DNA from: an uncultured Collinsella sp.
GTDB lineage: Bacteria; Actinomycetota; Coriobacteriia; Coriobacteriales; Coriobacteriaceae
Assembly (NCBI GenBank): GCA_900541875.1
Contig: UQLF01000008.1
Coordinates: forward strand, 1-64,000
DNA length: 64,000 nucleotides
Direction: 5' to 3'
In this document: piece by piece, positions 49,896 to 58,860 of the stretch
How the letters are laid out: every line of letters starts with the position of its first letter
Numbering within the stretch: the first letter of the stretch is position 1
The notes under the pieces: model-generated
Told to the model about the DNA's origin: nothing
Database searches by the model: none
What the model saw: the letters and a program-made list of their open reading frames with translations, nothing else
Translations under genes and position numbers: made by a program

Positions 49896-52450
49896 CGACG
49901 AGAACGCTTGCGCAAGACGAGGGCAATGCCAAGCACTGCGGCAGCTGCAACCAGCAATCCCAAGACCAGCGTGAGGGTCGAGTCGCCAGCGTGAGGCAGC
50001 GAGCCGTCCTTCGGAGTCTTCTTAGTGGTCATCGTGACGGTGGTCGCGGTGCTGCTCGGCTGGCCGTTGCCGCCCGTCTGGCTGCCACCAGGCTGATCGC
50101 CGCCACCCGGCTGCGAAGGATCGGTGGGTTCCGTCGGATCCGGAGTACCGGGATCAATCGGATTCTCCGAATTCTCCTTGCGCTGGATCCAAACCTGGCA
50201 ACCATAGAACGGGTTGGCGGTACCAAGGCACAGACCCTGGTTGGTCACCGCAAAGGTGCGCAGACCATGGTTATACGGATCGTTAAAGCCATTGGTCGTC
50301 AGCGTTGTAAAGTTCACGCCGTCCTCGGTCACATACATATCAAAGCCACGTTCGGCATCGCGAAGGTAACACATGCACGTAAGCACGCTCTGCAGCTTCT
50401 TGAGGTTCTCCTCGCTCAGCAGCTTATCAAATGCATCCTGAATATCGCCCGGCAGCTCGGTGCCATAGGCATCCTCGTACTGCTGCTTCAGGCTCTCGTA
50501 GCTATCGAGCATGTCCTGATACTGATCGGCAAAGGACTTGAAGTACGCGATCTCGCTATCGATCTTCTGGACATAAGCGGCGTCGTCTTCAACGTCCGCG
50601 GACATCGTCGCGGTCTGATCGCAAAGATCGTCCGTGGCATCCTCTAGCGCATCGTTCAGGTCACCAAAGCCCTTAGCAACCTCGGTCTTCTCGTCGTCGA
50701 CCTCGACGGCCTCAGCCTTCTCGCCATCGACCTCGACGGCCTCAGCCTTCTCGTCATCGACCTCGGCGGCCTCGTTTGAATCATCGTCCGCAAGCGTGTT
50801 CACGGGAACGATGGGGTCGTCAGGCGATTTCTTGTCGAGCAGGTGATTGAGCAGGTCCCTAAGGCGCTGAACCTGAGAGGCCCACTCCTCGGGCGTCATA
50901 TCGATAATGTCACCATTAGAGAACTGGCCGATCGGCTCAAGCAGGCTCGCGGTATCAAAGGTACCGATATACAGCTTGCCGTCGAACTTCTGCATGCGCC
51001 AAATGTACTGGTTCTCGTTTCGGCCAAAGCCCGAAGTCAGGCCGGAAATACCGCCCTCGGGGAACATGTCGGTGCGATCGCCAACGACGAGCTCCATGTT
51101 CTCGTCCTTGTCCATGCGATAGATGTTGACCGACTGCTCAAGATTGGCATTCACAAACGAGCAGTCAACGCCGCCCATGCTGCTCTTGCCGCTCTCGTCA
51201 GAATTGGACTTATTAAAGAGAATGCGCTCGAGGGCGATCTCCTCGTCGTTATATTCACCGATATAGAGGTAGTCGTTGTAGACGATGAGGTTGGCAGCAC
51301 CAGAACGGGTGCGGGCAGGATCGATGCCAAAGCAATACTTTGCACCGTCCGCCTCCTGGTCACCGACAATCGGAGTCCACGAATAGCTGCCGTCGGCGTT
51401 CTTGTCGCCACGGACCATGGCAAACGACTGCATGGAATTATCATCGGGGGCATTCTCGGGCGTACCGGTGCAGATGGTCGCATAGAGATGGCCATTGTAC
51501 GAGACCATATCCCAAATGGCGCCGCCGTAGATGCTGTCCTGATAGCGAATCGCCGGATAGTTAAACAGCGTCTCCGAGTTGGCTATCTCGGTGAAGCTCT
51601 CCTGGCCCTTCGAGGGGTCAGACGACGTCAGGATTGTCGACACAAACTTACCGGCCGCGTCTTTACCCACGTTGCTGATGACGAGCTGGCCATCATGGAC
51701 GCACATACCGCGGATACCGGTTGAGATGCCCTGTTTGTAGGCAGCGCCGTAATCCTGCATGCTCGAAAGACCCTGATAGACGACCTTGTACTCATCCGTC
51801 TTAGGATCGATCTCATATACAGCAGGCAGACCGCTTTTGCCGCCATTGGTCCTAACGCTGCCGCAGAAATAGAGTTTGCCCTTATAGCTCACGGCATTGC
51901 GGAACAAAGGAGCGACGCCGTTGAGCGATTCAGAGAGCAGCAGCTTGGTCTCACCAGTCTTGGTATTGATCTTGACCAAGATGCCGCCGCTGTCCTTGTC
52001 GGCCGTGCCGTCCTCCTTCTGCTGTCCGTAGAAGAACGTGCCGTTAAACATGGCCTCCAGCGTCAGACGCATGGTCTCGGCATCAAAGGAATCGCCCAGC
52101 GTGCCGTTCATGAGCGTAAGCGTGTTGCCCATCGCCGCATAGCAGGTGCCCACATAAAGCCAGTCACCATAGCTCGCAGCCGCCCACGTGTAGCTCTGGC
52201 CGCGATCGCCTTCGTTGTTGGCCGTATTACCATCGGCGCCCGGAACGGCAACGGCACCGTCACCCTGGTAGTCGACGATGCCGTCCGGCTGCGACGTTCC
52301 TACCGTAGGATGCGAGAGCTTCTCAAAGGAATACCCATTTCCCGCATTGTAGGTAACGGCACCCGAAGCGTCTTCGGCGTGCGCCGGCAGCGGCGATACC
52401 AAGATAGCGGCAAGCGCTGCCACCAAGCCAAGTGTTCCCACTCGTCTCAT
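49892..52450 (-). CDS. Anchored surface protein with beta-propeller-like region
   Basis: 852 residues. Signal MRRVGTLGLVAALAAILVSP ends near AHA. Residues about 30-510 have repeated blade-like segments (WLYVGTCYAAMGNTL, GKLYFCGSVRTNGG, GHLYATICTGTP, DYLYIGEYNDEE, GKLYIGTFDTA). Residues about 545-590 repeat the acidic unit VEVD(D/G)EKAEA. A helical part follows, then a Pro/Thr/Gly-rich wall spacer, LPHAGD as a sortase-like signal, a membrane segment (LVLGLLVAAAAVLGIALVL) and KRSRR. It is exposed on the cell surface, probably binding sugars or host material. Function not proven. Confidence 0.8.
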   Translation of the reverse strand: MRRVGTLGLVAALAAILVSPLPAHAEDASGAVTYNAGNGYSFEKLSHPTVGTSQPDGIVDYQGDGAVAVPGADGNTANNEGDRGQSYTWAAASYGDWLYVGTCYAAMGNTLTLMNGTLGDSFDAETMRLTLEAMFNGTFFYGQQKEDGTADKDSGGILVKINTKTGETKLLLSESLNGVAPLFRNAVSYKGKLYFCGSVRTNGGKSGLPAVYEIDPKTDEYKVVYQGLSSMQDYGAAYKQGISTGIRGMCVHDGQLVISNVGKDAAGKFVSTILTSSDPSKGQESFTEIANSETLFNYPAIRYQDSIYGGAIWDMVSYNGHLYATICTGTPENAPDDNSMQSFAMVRGDKNADGSYSWTPIVGDQEADGAKYCFGIDPARTRSGAANLIVYNDYLYIGEYNDEEIALERILFNKSNSDESGKSSMGGVDCSFVNANLEQSVNIYRMDKDENMELVVGDRTDMFPEGGISGLTSGFGRNENQYIWRMQKFDGKLYIGTFDTASLLEPIGQFSNGDIIDMTPEEWASQVQRLRDLLNHLLDKKSPDDPIVPVNTLADDDSNEAAEVDDEKAEAVEVDGEKAEAVEVDDEKTEVAKGFGDLNDALEDATDDLCDQTATMSADVEDDAAYVQKIDSEIAYFKSFADQYQDMLDSYESLKQQYEDAYGTELPGDIQDAFDKLLSEENLKKLQSVLTCMCYLRDAERGFDMYVTEDGVNFTTLTTNGFNDPYNHGLRTFAVTNQGLCLGTANPFYGCQVWIQRKENSENPIDPGTPDPTEPTDPSQPGGGDQPGGSQTGGNGQPSSTATTVTMTTKKTPKDGSLPHAGDSTLTLVLGLLVAAAAVLGIALVLRKRSRR

Positions 52451-52723
52451 AAGGTTATAGCCTCCCCTGTCCTAAAGCCCAGTTTTAGCATTCTTCATTT
52501 CTGTCCACGGTTAATTGCAATCTGAGCACAGCAATAATCAACGTGTAACTATACATCTGTAATTTTTTGGACGGGTTAACGGATGCTCAATTGGTAGCGA
52601 ATTCCGCGCAAACCGTCACCAAGCTCCACTTTTGCCGCATCTAAAGGTTATTTTTTGCGCAAATTTTTGGATGCCGATAGTCACCATGGGCAGGAGGCCG
52701 GTACCCACCGGAGAGGGGAACGC

Positions 52724-53107
52724 CTACATTTTCATAACGTAATAGCCCGCGCCCCTCACCGCCGTCTCGAGCGTGTCGCGATCAACCGGGCGCTTCGAGC
52801 GCACGCGCGCTGTGTGGTCCGCGTACGTTACCGTTGCCCACACGCCGTCCAGCGCATTGAGGGCATTCTCAACGTTTTGAGCACAGCCATCGCAGCTCAT
52901 GCCGCCGATGAGCAACTCATCGCTATAGGGGTAGTGGGACGGATCGGTATCCGTCACAACAACCTTTTTGGCCTTCTTGCCGCTCGCGCCATCGCTGCAA
53001 CAACTCTTCCCGTGTGTCGAAGCGACAATGCGCCGCAGGCCAAAGAACATCCCAACGACAATCACGGCAAGCACAATGAGATTCGCAGGGTTGAGCAAGT
53101 CACTCAT
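52724..53107 (-). CDS. Membrane-anchored HMA-domain copper-binding protein
   Basis: 127 residues from the ATG at 53107 with AAAGGGG upstream. NLIVLAVIVVGMFFGLRRIV is a membrane helix near the N-terminus, followed by a Cys pair (KSCCSD). The HMA domain has LLIGGMSCDGCAQNVENALN with the CXXC metal pair. It probably carries copper(I) at the membrane, for efflux or delivery. A copper-repressor-like operator is 30 bases upstream. A hairpin CCGGT/ACCGG at about 52695-52710 lies after the stop. Confidence 0.8.
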   Translation of the reverse strand: MSDLLNPANLIVLAVIVVGMFFGLRRIVASTHGKSCCSDGASGKKAKKVVVTDTDPSHYPYSDELLIGGMSCDGCAQNVENALNALDGVWATVTYADHTARVRSKRPVDRDTLETAVRGAGYYVMKM

Positions 53108-53136
53108 GCGTTCCCCTTTCAAGTGGCCCTATCTAG

Positions 53137-53153
53137 ATACCCCCATGGGGTGT
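53137..53153. promoter_or_regulatory. CsoR-like copper operator
   Basis: ATACCCCCATGGGGTGT contains the palindrome ACCCC-CAT-GGGGT, the type bound by CsoR copper-sensing repressors. It lies just upstream of the HMA protein gene. Confidence 0.65.
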
Positions 53154-53215
53154 CCCCATCTTAACCCAAAAACATGTCCGTTCGGTCAATTAGTTTCCCT
53201 GTTCAAACTTTTTAG

Positions 53216-53243
53216 TTGACCAAGGCTTACTTTCGTGTATAAG
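53216..53243 (+). promoter_or_regulatory. Promoter of the DUF3793-flavodoxin pair
   Basis: TTGACC at 53216-53221 and TATAAG at 53238-53243 are 16 bases apart, close to consensus. Just downstream is CCTAGGCTAAC, which resembles half of an iron-repressor (DtxR/IdeR) box. Confidence 0.65.
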
Positions 53244-53280
53244 TTTTCCTAGGCTAACAGTGAGGACCAGAAGGATCGCC

Positions 53281-53985
53281 GTGACTCGAACCATAGACAT
53301 TCCAACGTTTCAGGCAGCGGTCGTGCGCAACTGCTCCCCTACGCTCGCAGGTATCAAGCCAGCTTCGCTCTTTACCTATCCCGGCGTTTACGCCAACCAA
53401 AACGGAAAACTCGGCATCGCTCAAATCGAAGAGCGACGCTCTCGCCTGCTCGCCGTCATAGCCCAATGCAACCGCGAGCTCCAGCCGCTCGGGATCCATA
53501 TGAGAGTTTTGGTCTGGCGCCCCTGCGGAGCGCTCATCTATGTGTACCGCCCTGCGGACCTTATGCGATATCTCTCCGACCCCCGCGCCGCGACGGCGCT
53601 TGTCGCCGAAGGCTACGATGTCCACAACCTGCCCGCATCCCTGGTGCATCTCGCCGCGCGCATCACGCTGGCAAGCAGCAATGCCGCAGAAAGCGCCTAT
53701 GACGGCAGTGTCTGCGCACTCGCGCGAAATAGGCACTGCGATACGGGGTGTATGTGCGAGTTCCCCCACGAAATTGGCTATTTTTTGGGCTATCCCTACG
53801 AAGATGTCCATCAGTTTATCGTCCAGCACGGCGAAAACTATAAGATCTTTGGCGCATGGAAGGTATACACAAACGTTGAGCAGGCGCTCACGACCTTCGA
53901 TTCCTATCGCGCATGCACGCAATACCTTACCTACATCTATCAACAGGGTTGCACCCTGGGACAACTTGTCCAGGCAACCCGATAG
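53281..53985 (+). CDS. DUF3793 family protein
   Basis: 234 residues from GTG 53281 with AGAAGG upstream. RNCSPTLAGIKPASLFTYPG, MRVLVWRPCGALIYVYRPAD, CEFPHEIGYFLGYPYEDVHQ and FIVQHGENYKIFGAWKVYTN are family marks. DUF3793 proteins often sit beside flavodoxin or iron genes, and that is seen here. Several Cys (including CDTGCMC) could bind metal. Biochemical role unknown. Cytosolic. Confidence 0.8.
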   Translation: MTRTIDIPTFQAAVVRNCSPTLAGIKPASLFTYPGVYANQNGKLGIAQIEERRSRLLAVIAQCNRELQPLGIHMRVLVWRPCGALIYVYRPADLMRYLSDPRAATALVAEGYDVHNLPASLVHLAARITLASSNAAESAYDGSVCALARNRHCDTGCMCEFPHEIGYFLGYPYEDVHQFIVQHGENYKIFGAWKVYTNVEQALTTFDSYRACTQYLTYIYQQGCTLGQLVQATR

Positions 53986-54031
53986 AGCATACAAATCGCG
54001 GCCGCACGCCGCACAACCGAAAGGAAAACAT

Positions 54032-54451
54032 ATGAGCAAGATCGCAGTCGTCTACTGGAGTGGCACGGGCAACACCGAGGCCATGGCAAACCTCGTCGCC
54101 GAGGGCGCAACCGATGCCGGCGCCGAGGCAGAGGTCATCTCCTGCGCCGACTTCTCCGCAGACAAGGCCGCCGGCTATGACGCCATTGCCTTCGGCTGCC
54201 CCGCCATGGGTTCCGAGGAGCTTGAGTATGACGAGTTCCAGCCTATGTGGGACGAGGTCAAGGAGACCCTCGGCGATAAGAAGGTCGTCCTCTTTGGCTC
54301 CTACTCGTGGGCCGAGGGCGAGTGGATGGACAACTGGAAGGCCGATGCCGACGAGGCGGGCGTCAACGTCGTCGATTCCGTCATTTGCTACGATGCGCCC
54401 GACGATGAGGGCGAGGCGGCCTGCCGCGCCCTTGGAGCCGAGCTCGCCTAG
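54032..54451 (+). CDS. Flavodoxin
   Basis: 139 residues with AAAGGAAAAC before the ATG. VVYWSGTGNTEAMANLVAEG is the FMN phosphate loop, and FGCPAMGSEELEYDEFQPMW and LFGSYSWAEGEWMDNWKADA hold the flavin-flanking loops. It is a small electron carrier that replaces ferredoxin when iron is low. It follows the DUF3793 gene by 46 bases and shares its terminator. Confidence 0.93.
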   Translation: MSKIAVVYWSGTGNTEAMANLVAEGATDAGAEAEVISCADFSADKAAGYDAIAFGCPAMGSEELEYDEFQPMWDEVKETLGDKKVVLFGSYSWAEGEWMDNWKADADEAGVNVVDSVICYDAPDDEGEAACRALGAELA

Positions 54452-54508
54452 CGGCAATGAGCTCCGCCCGCAACGCGCTCTGCACCAAAACACATTCGCG
54501 TCCCAACA

Positions 54509-54543
54509 AAAACGGGAGCTGAATCACATCCAGCTCCCGTTTT
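54509..54543. terminator. Bidirectional terminator
   Basis: AAAACGGGAGCTG and CAGCTCCCGTTTT (13 bp, perfect) between the flavodoxin gene and the convergent ABC transporter operon. Confidence 0.9.
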
Positions 54544-54568
54544 CTGCTATGTCAGTCATATAAAGCGG

Positions 54569-55321
54569 CTACGAGATATTGCCCAAGAACGCCTTGGTGC
54601 GCTCGCTCTTAGGATGGTCGAAGACCTCGCTCGGCGTACCCTCTTCCACGATAACGCAGCCGTCCATAAAGACCACGCGGTCGGCGACATCGCGGGCAAA
54701 GCCCATCTCGTGCGTCACCACGATCATGGTCATACCGTCACGTGCCAGGTCGCGCATGACGCCAAGAACGTCGCGGACAAGCTCGGGGTCGAGTGCCGAC
54801 GTGGCCTCATCAAAGAGCATCACGTGCGGGTTCATCGACAGGGCGCGGGCGATCGCCACGCGCTGCTGCTGACCGCCCGACAGCTGGCTCGGCATAAAGT
54901 CGATACGCTCGGCAAGGCCGACCTTGGTCAGCTCCTCGACGGCGATCTTCTCGGCCTCTTCCTTGCTGCGCTTGAGCACCTTTTGCTGCGCGAGCATGAC
55001 GTTCTTTTTGACCGACAGGTGCGGGAACAGGTTGAACTGCTGAAACACCATGCCCAAGTGCGTACGCACCTTATTGAGGTCAACGCCCTTGGCGCACACA
55101 TCCACGCCCTCGACGACAATCGAACCACTCGTGGGATGCTCTAGACGATTGATGCAGCGAAGCATCGTCGACTTGCCCGAACCCGAAGGGCCCAGAACGA
55201 CAACGACCTCGCCCTTGTGCACATCAAGGTCGATGTCGCGTAGGACCACATTATCGCCAAAGGCCTTCTGGAGATTCTTGATGCTGACGACGACCTCGTT
55301 CGAGTTATTGGTTTCGCTCAT
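54569..55321 (-). CDS. Polar amino acid ABC transporter ATP-binding protein
   Basis: 250 residues, ribosome site AGGAGG before the ATG. VVLGPSGSGKSTMLRCINRL (Walker A), FQQFNLFPHLSVKKNVMLAQ (Q loop), LSGGQQQRVAIARALSMNPH (signature) and VMLFDEATSALDPELVRDVL (Walker B). It is of the GlnQ/HisP type that powers amino acid uptake. It lies 12 bases downstream of the permease gene. Confidence 0.93.
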   Translation of the reverse strand: MSETNNSNEVVVSIKNLQKAFGDNVVLRDIDLDVHKGEVVVVLGPSGSGKSTMLRCINRLEHPTSGSIVVEGVDVCAKGVDLNKVRTHLGMVFQQFNLFPHLSVKKNVMLAQQKVLKRSKEEAEKIAVEELTKVGLAERIDFMPSQLSGGQQQRVAIARALSMNPHVMLFDEATSALDPELVRDVLGVMRDLARDGMTMIVVTHEMGFARDVADRVVFMDGCVIVEEGTPSEVFDHPKSERTKAFLGNIS

Positions 55322-55333
55322 AATAGAACCTCC

Positions 55334-56695
55334 TTACAGACCGGCGATATAATCGGCGGGCGTCGCGACGACCTGTCCGGCACTCTTGGTGGGACGCTTC
55401 TTTTTGGCTTCGGCCGTCCCCAGAAGTCTCGCCTCAAGACCACTCACCAAGCGCGCAAGCGGCAGGGTGATGACCAGGTAGAACAGGGCGGCAACCACAT
55501 ACGGCGTGATGGACCCCGTCGTGGCAACGATGGTGCGGGCGTTCATGACGATCTCGACCACGCCCACGGCGGCGAGCAGCGACGTATCCTTGTAAAGCAG
55601 GATAAACTCGCTGGTCAGCGTAGGCAGGACATTGCGGAACGTCTGCGGAATCATAACGTAGAGCAGCGTCTGAAAGGCATTCATGCCCAGCGAGCGAGCG
55701 GCCTCGTTTTGGCCCTTGGGAATCGACTGAATACCGGCACGGAAAATCTCGCACAGGTACGCAGACGAGTTCATGGCCATGACGATAACGCCCAGCACAT
55801 AGTCGTCAACCTTGACGCCGGCCAGCGGCAGGCCAAAGAACGCGATGTAGATCTGCAGGAACGCCGGCGTACCGCGGATGATATTCACATAGATGCCGGC
55901 AAGACAACGAAGGATACGCGACTTGGAAATGCGCATGAGCGACAGCGCAAAGCCAAAGGGAATGGCCAGCGGAAATGCCACGAGCACGATCGAGAGCGAC
56001 ATAAGGAAGCCCTTAAAGACGATCGGCAGGCTTTGGACCAAAATGACCGGGTTTAAGAACAGGCGCAGGAACATATTGGAGTTCCAGGCCTCGACCCACG
56101 GTTGCTCCTTAAGATCGGCCAGGAAGTTATCGAATGCCGTCACGCCCTTGATCTCGACGGAAGGAATCTTGGAAATCTTCTTGGTCGAACCGTCGGCGAG
56201 TGTATAGGTGCCGCTAAAGGCCTCATCGCCGCCCTCGACGGGAAACGTCACGCCGTAAACCTCGACACGGAAAAAGCCGCCGGCAGGCGCCGTCTCGCCA
56301 AAGTCGATCTTGAGCGTCTGGCCGTCAGCCTTGCATGTGGGCTTCATGGGCGTACGATCCATGAGGTCCTCGCCCGAGAGCATCGTCAATCGCGTGTCAT
56401 CGGTACCAAACGTCGTGCCGTCGACAAACGTCAGCGAAAGACCGCTCAGCTCCTCGTCGGCATCGGCCTGAACCTCCCAGGTAATGCGCGTCTCGGTGCC
56501 GCCGACCACAGCGCTGCCCGAACCGGTATTGGGTCGGGCGGTAATCTTTGCGGTCTCAAGCGCCTGGGCGGTCGTGGGCACGCAGGCCCCCGCGCATACC
56601 AGGGCGAGCGCCACAGCCAGGGCACAGGCCAGCTTTTGGAGCATCGAGGGCAGTGGAAAACGCTGCTCAGCGGCCCCTTTGTTCAGTCGAGACAA
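55334..56695 (-). CDS. ABC permease fused to an extracytoplasmic domain
   Basis: 453 residues from TTG 56695 (ATAGGAGCCACC upstream, and the longer frame has no such site). A signal-like segment (LACALAVALALVCAGACV) is followed by an Ig-like region (about 40-190: TRITWEVQADADEELSGLSL, GGFFRVEVYGVTFPVEGGDE). The permease (about 230-440) shows five hydrophobic segments and EAARSLGMNAFQTLLYVMIP, the site that contacts the ATPase. The extra N-terminal domain outside the membrane is not usual for this family. It might bind substrate or a partner. Confidence 0.85.
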   Translation of the reverse strand: MSRLNKGAAEQRFPLPSMLQKLACALAVALALVCAGACVPTTAQALETAKITARPNTGSGSAVVGGTETRITWEVQADADEELSGLSLTFVDGTTFGTDDTRLTMLSGEDLMDRTPMKPTCKADGQTLKIDFGETAPAGGFFRVEVYGVTFPVEGGDEAFSGTYTLADGSTKKISKIPSVEIKGVTAFDNFLADLKEQPWVEAWNSNMFLRLFLNPVILVQSLPIVFKGFLMSLSIVLVAFPLAIPFGFALSLMRISKSRILRCLAGIYVNIIRGTPAFLQIYIAFFGLPLAGVKVDDYVLGVIVMAMNSSAYLCEIFRAGIQSIPKGQNEAARSLGMNAFQTLLYVMIPQTFRNVLPTLTSEFILLYKDTSLLAAVGVVEIVMNARTIVATTGSITPYVVAALFYLVITLPLARLVSGLEARLLGTAEAKKKRPTKSAGQVVATPADYIAGL

Positions 56696-56760
56696 GGTGG
56701 CTCCTATCGTAGAAGTTGCCGGCAAAACGAGACGGATACGCTCTCCGTCAAGAGAAGCGC

Positions 56761-56791
56761 AAAGGCCCTCTCCGCCAAAACGGAAAGGGCC
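56761..56791 (-). terminator. Attenuator-like hairpin between binding protein and permease genes
   Basis: GGCCCTCTCCG and CGGAAAGGGCC (11 pairs, one mismatch or wobble) with TTT after it on the minus strand. It may lower permease levels relative to the binding protein. Confidence 0.6.
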
Positions 56792-56813
56792 CGCGCGCAA
56801 TCAAGTAGCAATT

Positions 56814-57674
56814 TTACTTGATATTGTACTTAGCCATGAGGGCGTCGACGGTACCGTCGTCGGTCAGATCCTTGATGGCCTGGTTGATGTCGTCCTTGAG
56901 CTTGGTGTTGCCCTGGTTGATGGCGATGGCGTACTCCTCGCCGGTGCTGATCTGCTTGATGGTCTGGCAGGTGTTGAACTGCTCGGCGGTCAGCTGGCTG
57001 GCAACGGAGCGATTGGTGACTACGGCGTCGCCCTTATCGGACTGCAGGGCGCTGAAGCACTCGGTAGCATCCTTGTAGGGGACGATCTTGGCCTTGGGGA
57101 AGTTCTCCTGGGCAAAGGCCTCGGCGGTCGAGCCAGACTGGACGATGATGGTAGCGTCGGCGCTGTTGAGCTTCTCGCTGTAGTTGTCGGCCGTGATGTC
57201 GGTGTTATCGACCTTGGTCACGATAGCCTGATCGTCCATGTAGTAGGAATCGGAAAAAGTGACTTCCTTCTCACGCTCGGGCGTGTCAGTGATAGCCGCG
57301 ATGGCGACGTCGTACTTGGCGCCCGAAGCAACGCCGGGGACGAGCGTGTCGAAGTCGTTGTTGACGTACTCGACATCCAGGCCCAGCTTGTCGCCAATAG
57401 CCTTGATGAGCTCAAGGTCAAAGCCCTGATAATCGCCGTTGTCATCCTTGTACTCAAACGGAGCGTACTCGGCAGAGGTGCCGACGGTCAGCGTACCGTC
57501 CTTGACGAGCGCGTACTCCTTGGAGCCGTCGACCTTCTCGACCTTAGCGTCGTCAGAGCTGCTGGAACCGGCATCAGAACCAGAGGTGGCGTTGGACGAG
57601 CCGCAGCCCGTCAGTGCGAGGGCGAGCGCCATGGCGCCCGTGGCGGCAAATGCGCCAAGCTTCTTGAGCTTCAT
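56814..57674 (-). CDS. Amino acid ABC transporter substrate-binding lipoprotein
   Basis: 286 residues from the ATG at 57674 (GGAAGGAG). Lipobox LALALTGC (Cys24) and a Ser/Asp linker are followed by the bacterial solute-binding family 3 fold: DGTLTVGTSAEYAPFEYKDD, YQGFDLELIKAIGDKLGLDV, VEYVNNDFDTLVPGVASGAK, DVAIAAITDTPEREKEVTFS. It captures a polar amino acid outside the membrane and hands it to the permease. It is the first gene of the three-gene operon. Confidence 0.93.
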   Translation of the reverse strand: MKLKKLGAFAATGAMALALALTGCGSSNATSGSDAGSSSSDDAKVEKVDGSKEYALVKDGTLTVGTSAEYAPFEYKDDNGDYQGFDLELIKAIGDKLGLDVEYVNNDFDTLVPGVASGAKYDVAIAAITDTPEREKEVTFSDSYYMDDQAIVTKVDNTDITADNYSEKLNSADATIIVQSGSTAEAFAQENFPKAKIVPYKDATECFSALQSDKGDAVVTNRSVASQLTAEQFNTCQTIKQISTGEEYAIAINQGNTKLKDDINQAIKDLTDDGTVDALMAKYNIK

Positions 57675-57821
57675 AATCAGTCTCCTTCCGGTGACCCCGT
57701 TTGATTCAGAGGTCTGCAAAAACTGATGGCTATTATGCACCCGCTTGGGAGAATCTGCAATTAGAAAACTGATTGAAACAAACCCATAACGTGAATGGAA
57801 CACTCCACTTTGTGACAGTCA

Positions 57822-58688
57822 TTACTGCTGCAACGACCTTAACAGTTTGATTTCAGCCGCATAACCTGCAAGTTCGTTCGGTGTCTCCAAAATAAATGGC
57901 AATGCGCGCAAGCGGCCATTCGATACAATATTCTGCATAACCTGCATACCGCCGCCAAACTCTTCACTACCCAGATAGCCCTTACCGATGCACTCGTGAC
58001 GATCTTTATGGGCGCCACAGGGGTTCTTCGAATCGTTGATATGTATGGCATGCAAGCGGCCGATACCCACCACGCGGTCGAACTCGTCGAGTACGCCGTC
58101 CAGATCATGAATGATGTCGTAGCCGGCATCGCTCACATGGCAGGTGTCCAAACACACGCCCAGCTTGGCCGACAGCTCGGGGCGCTCGGCAGCAACGCCC
58201 TCGATGATGAGCGCCAGTTCCTCAAAGGTACGGCCCACCTCGGTACCCTTACCGGCCATGGTCTCGAGCAGCACCGTCGTCTGCTGGCCCTCAAACATCA
58301 CCTGGCACAGGGTGTCGACGATCATCTGAATGCCGGCGTCGGAGCCCTGCCCCACATGCGCGCCGGGGTGGAAGTTGTAGTAGTTGCCGGGCAGCGCCTC
58401 CATGCGCCGCAGGTCCTCCGCCATGGCCTCCAGGGCAAACTCGCGCGCCCGCTCTTTGGCCGAGCAGGGGTTGTAGGTATACGGGGCATGAGCAACGAGC
58501 GGGCCAAAGTCGTTTTGCTCCATAAGCTCGCGCAGGGCCGCCACGTCATCCATGTCAAGGTCTTTCGCCTTGCCGCCGCGCGGGTTGCGCGTAAAGAATG
58601 CAAAGGTGTTGGCGCCAATGGATAGCGCCGTCTCCCCCATCGCCCGATAGCCCTTCGTCGTCGAAAGATGGCACCCAATCGTCAGCAT
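57822..58688 (-). CDS. nfo: Endonuclease IV
   Basis: 288 residues, GAGGGGGAGC before the ATG. FHPGAHVGQGSDAGIQMIVD, LLETMAGKGTEVGRTFEELA, GVCLDTCHVSDAGYDIIHDL and HINDSKNPCGAHKDRHECIG show the trinuclear-zinc His/Glu/Asp set. It cuts DNA at abasic sites in base-excision repair. Length and order match the family. The start lies 19 bases from a large palindromic repeat. Confidence 0.93.
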   Translation of the reverse strand: MLTIGCHLSTTKGYRAMGETALSIGANTFAFFTRNPRGGKAKDLDMDDVAALRELMEQNDFGPLVAHAPYTYNPCSAKERAREFALEAMAEDLRRMEALPGNYYNFHPGAHVGQGSDAGIQMIVDTLCQVMFEGQQTTVLLETMAGKGTEVGRTFEELALIIEGVAAERPELSAKLGVCLDTCHVSDAGYDIIHDLDGVLDEFDRVVGIGRLHAIHINDSKNPCGAHKDRHECIGKGYLGSEEFGGGMQVMQNIVSNGRLRALPFILETPNELAGYAAEIKLLRSLQQ

Positions 58689-58706
58689 CTCCAGCTCCCC
58701 CTCATC

Positions 58707-58791
58707 AGTTGCGGTGAAATAGTTCCTGTTTGGCCCCTATTCTGCCGCAAACAGGAACTATTCCACCGCAACTTATAAAAGGGGCATCAGG
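58707..58791. repeat. 85-bp palindromic repeat, copy 1
   Basis: Arms of 25 bases (begin AGTTGCGGTG, end AACTATTCCACC...) match at 24 of 25 positions around a 17-base centre, then a tail with GGGGCATCAGG. A nearly identical copy is at 59894-59978, and together they bracket the Gfo/Idh/MocA gene. Confidence 0.85.
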
Positions 58792-58860
58792 GATGCGGGT
58801 CGCCAAGCACTACGGCTACGGTCGCCAGCGTCATGATCCCCTATGCGTCAGCGCCAAGTC

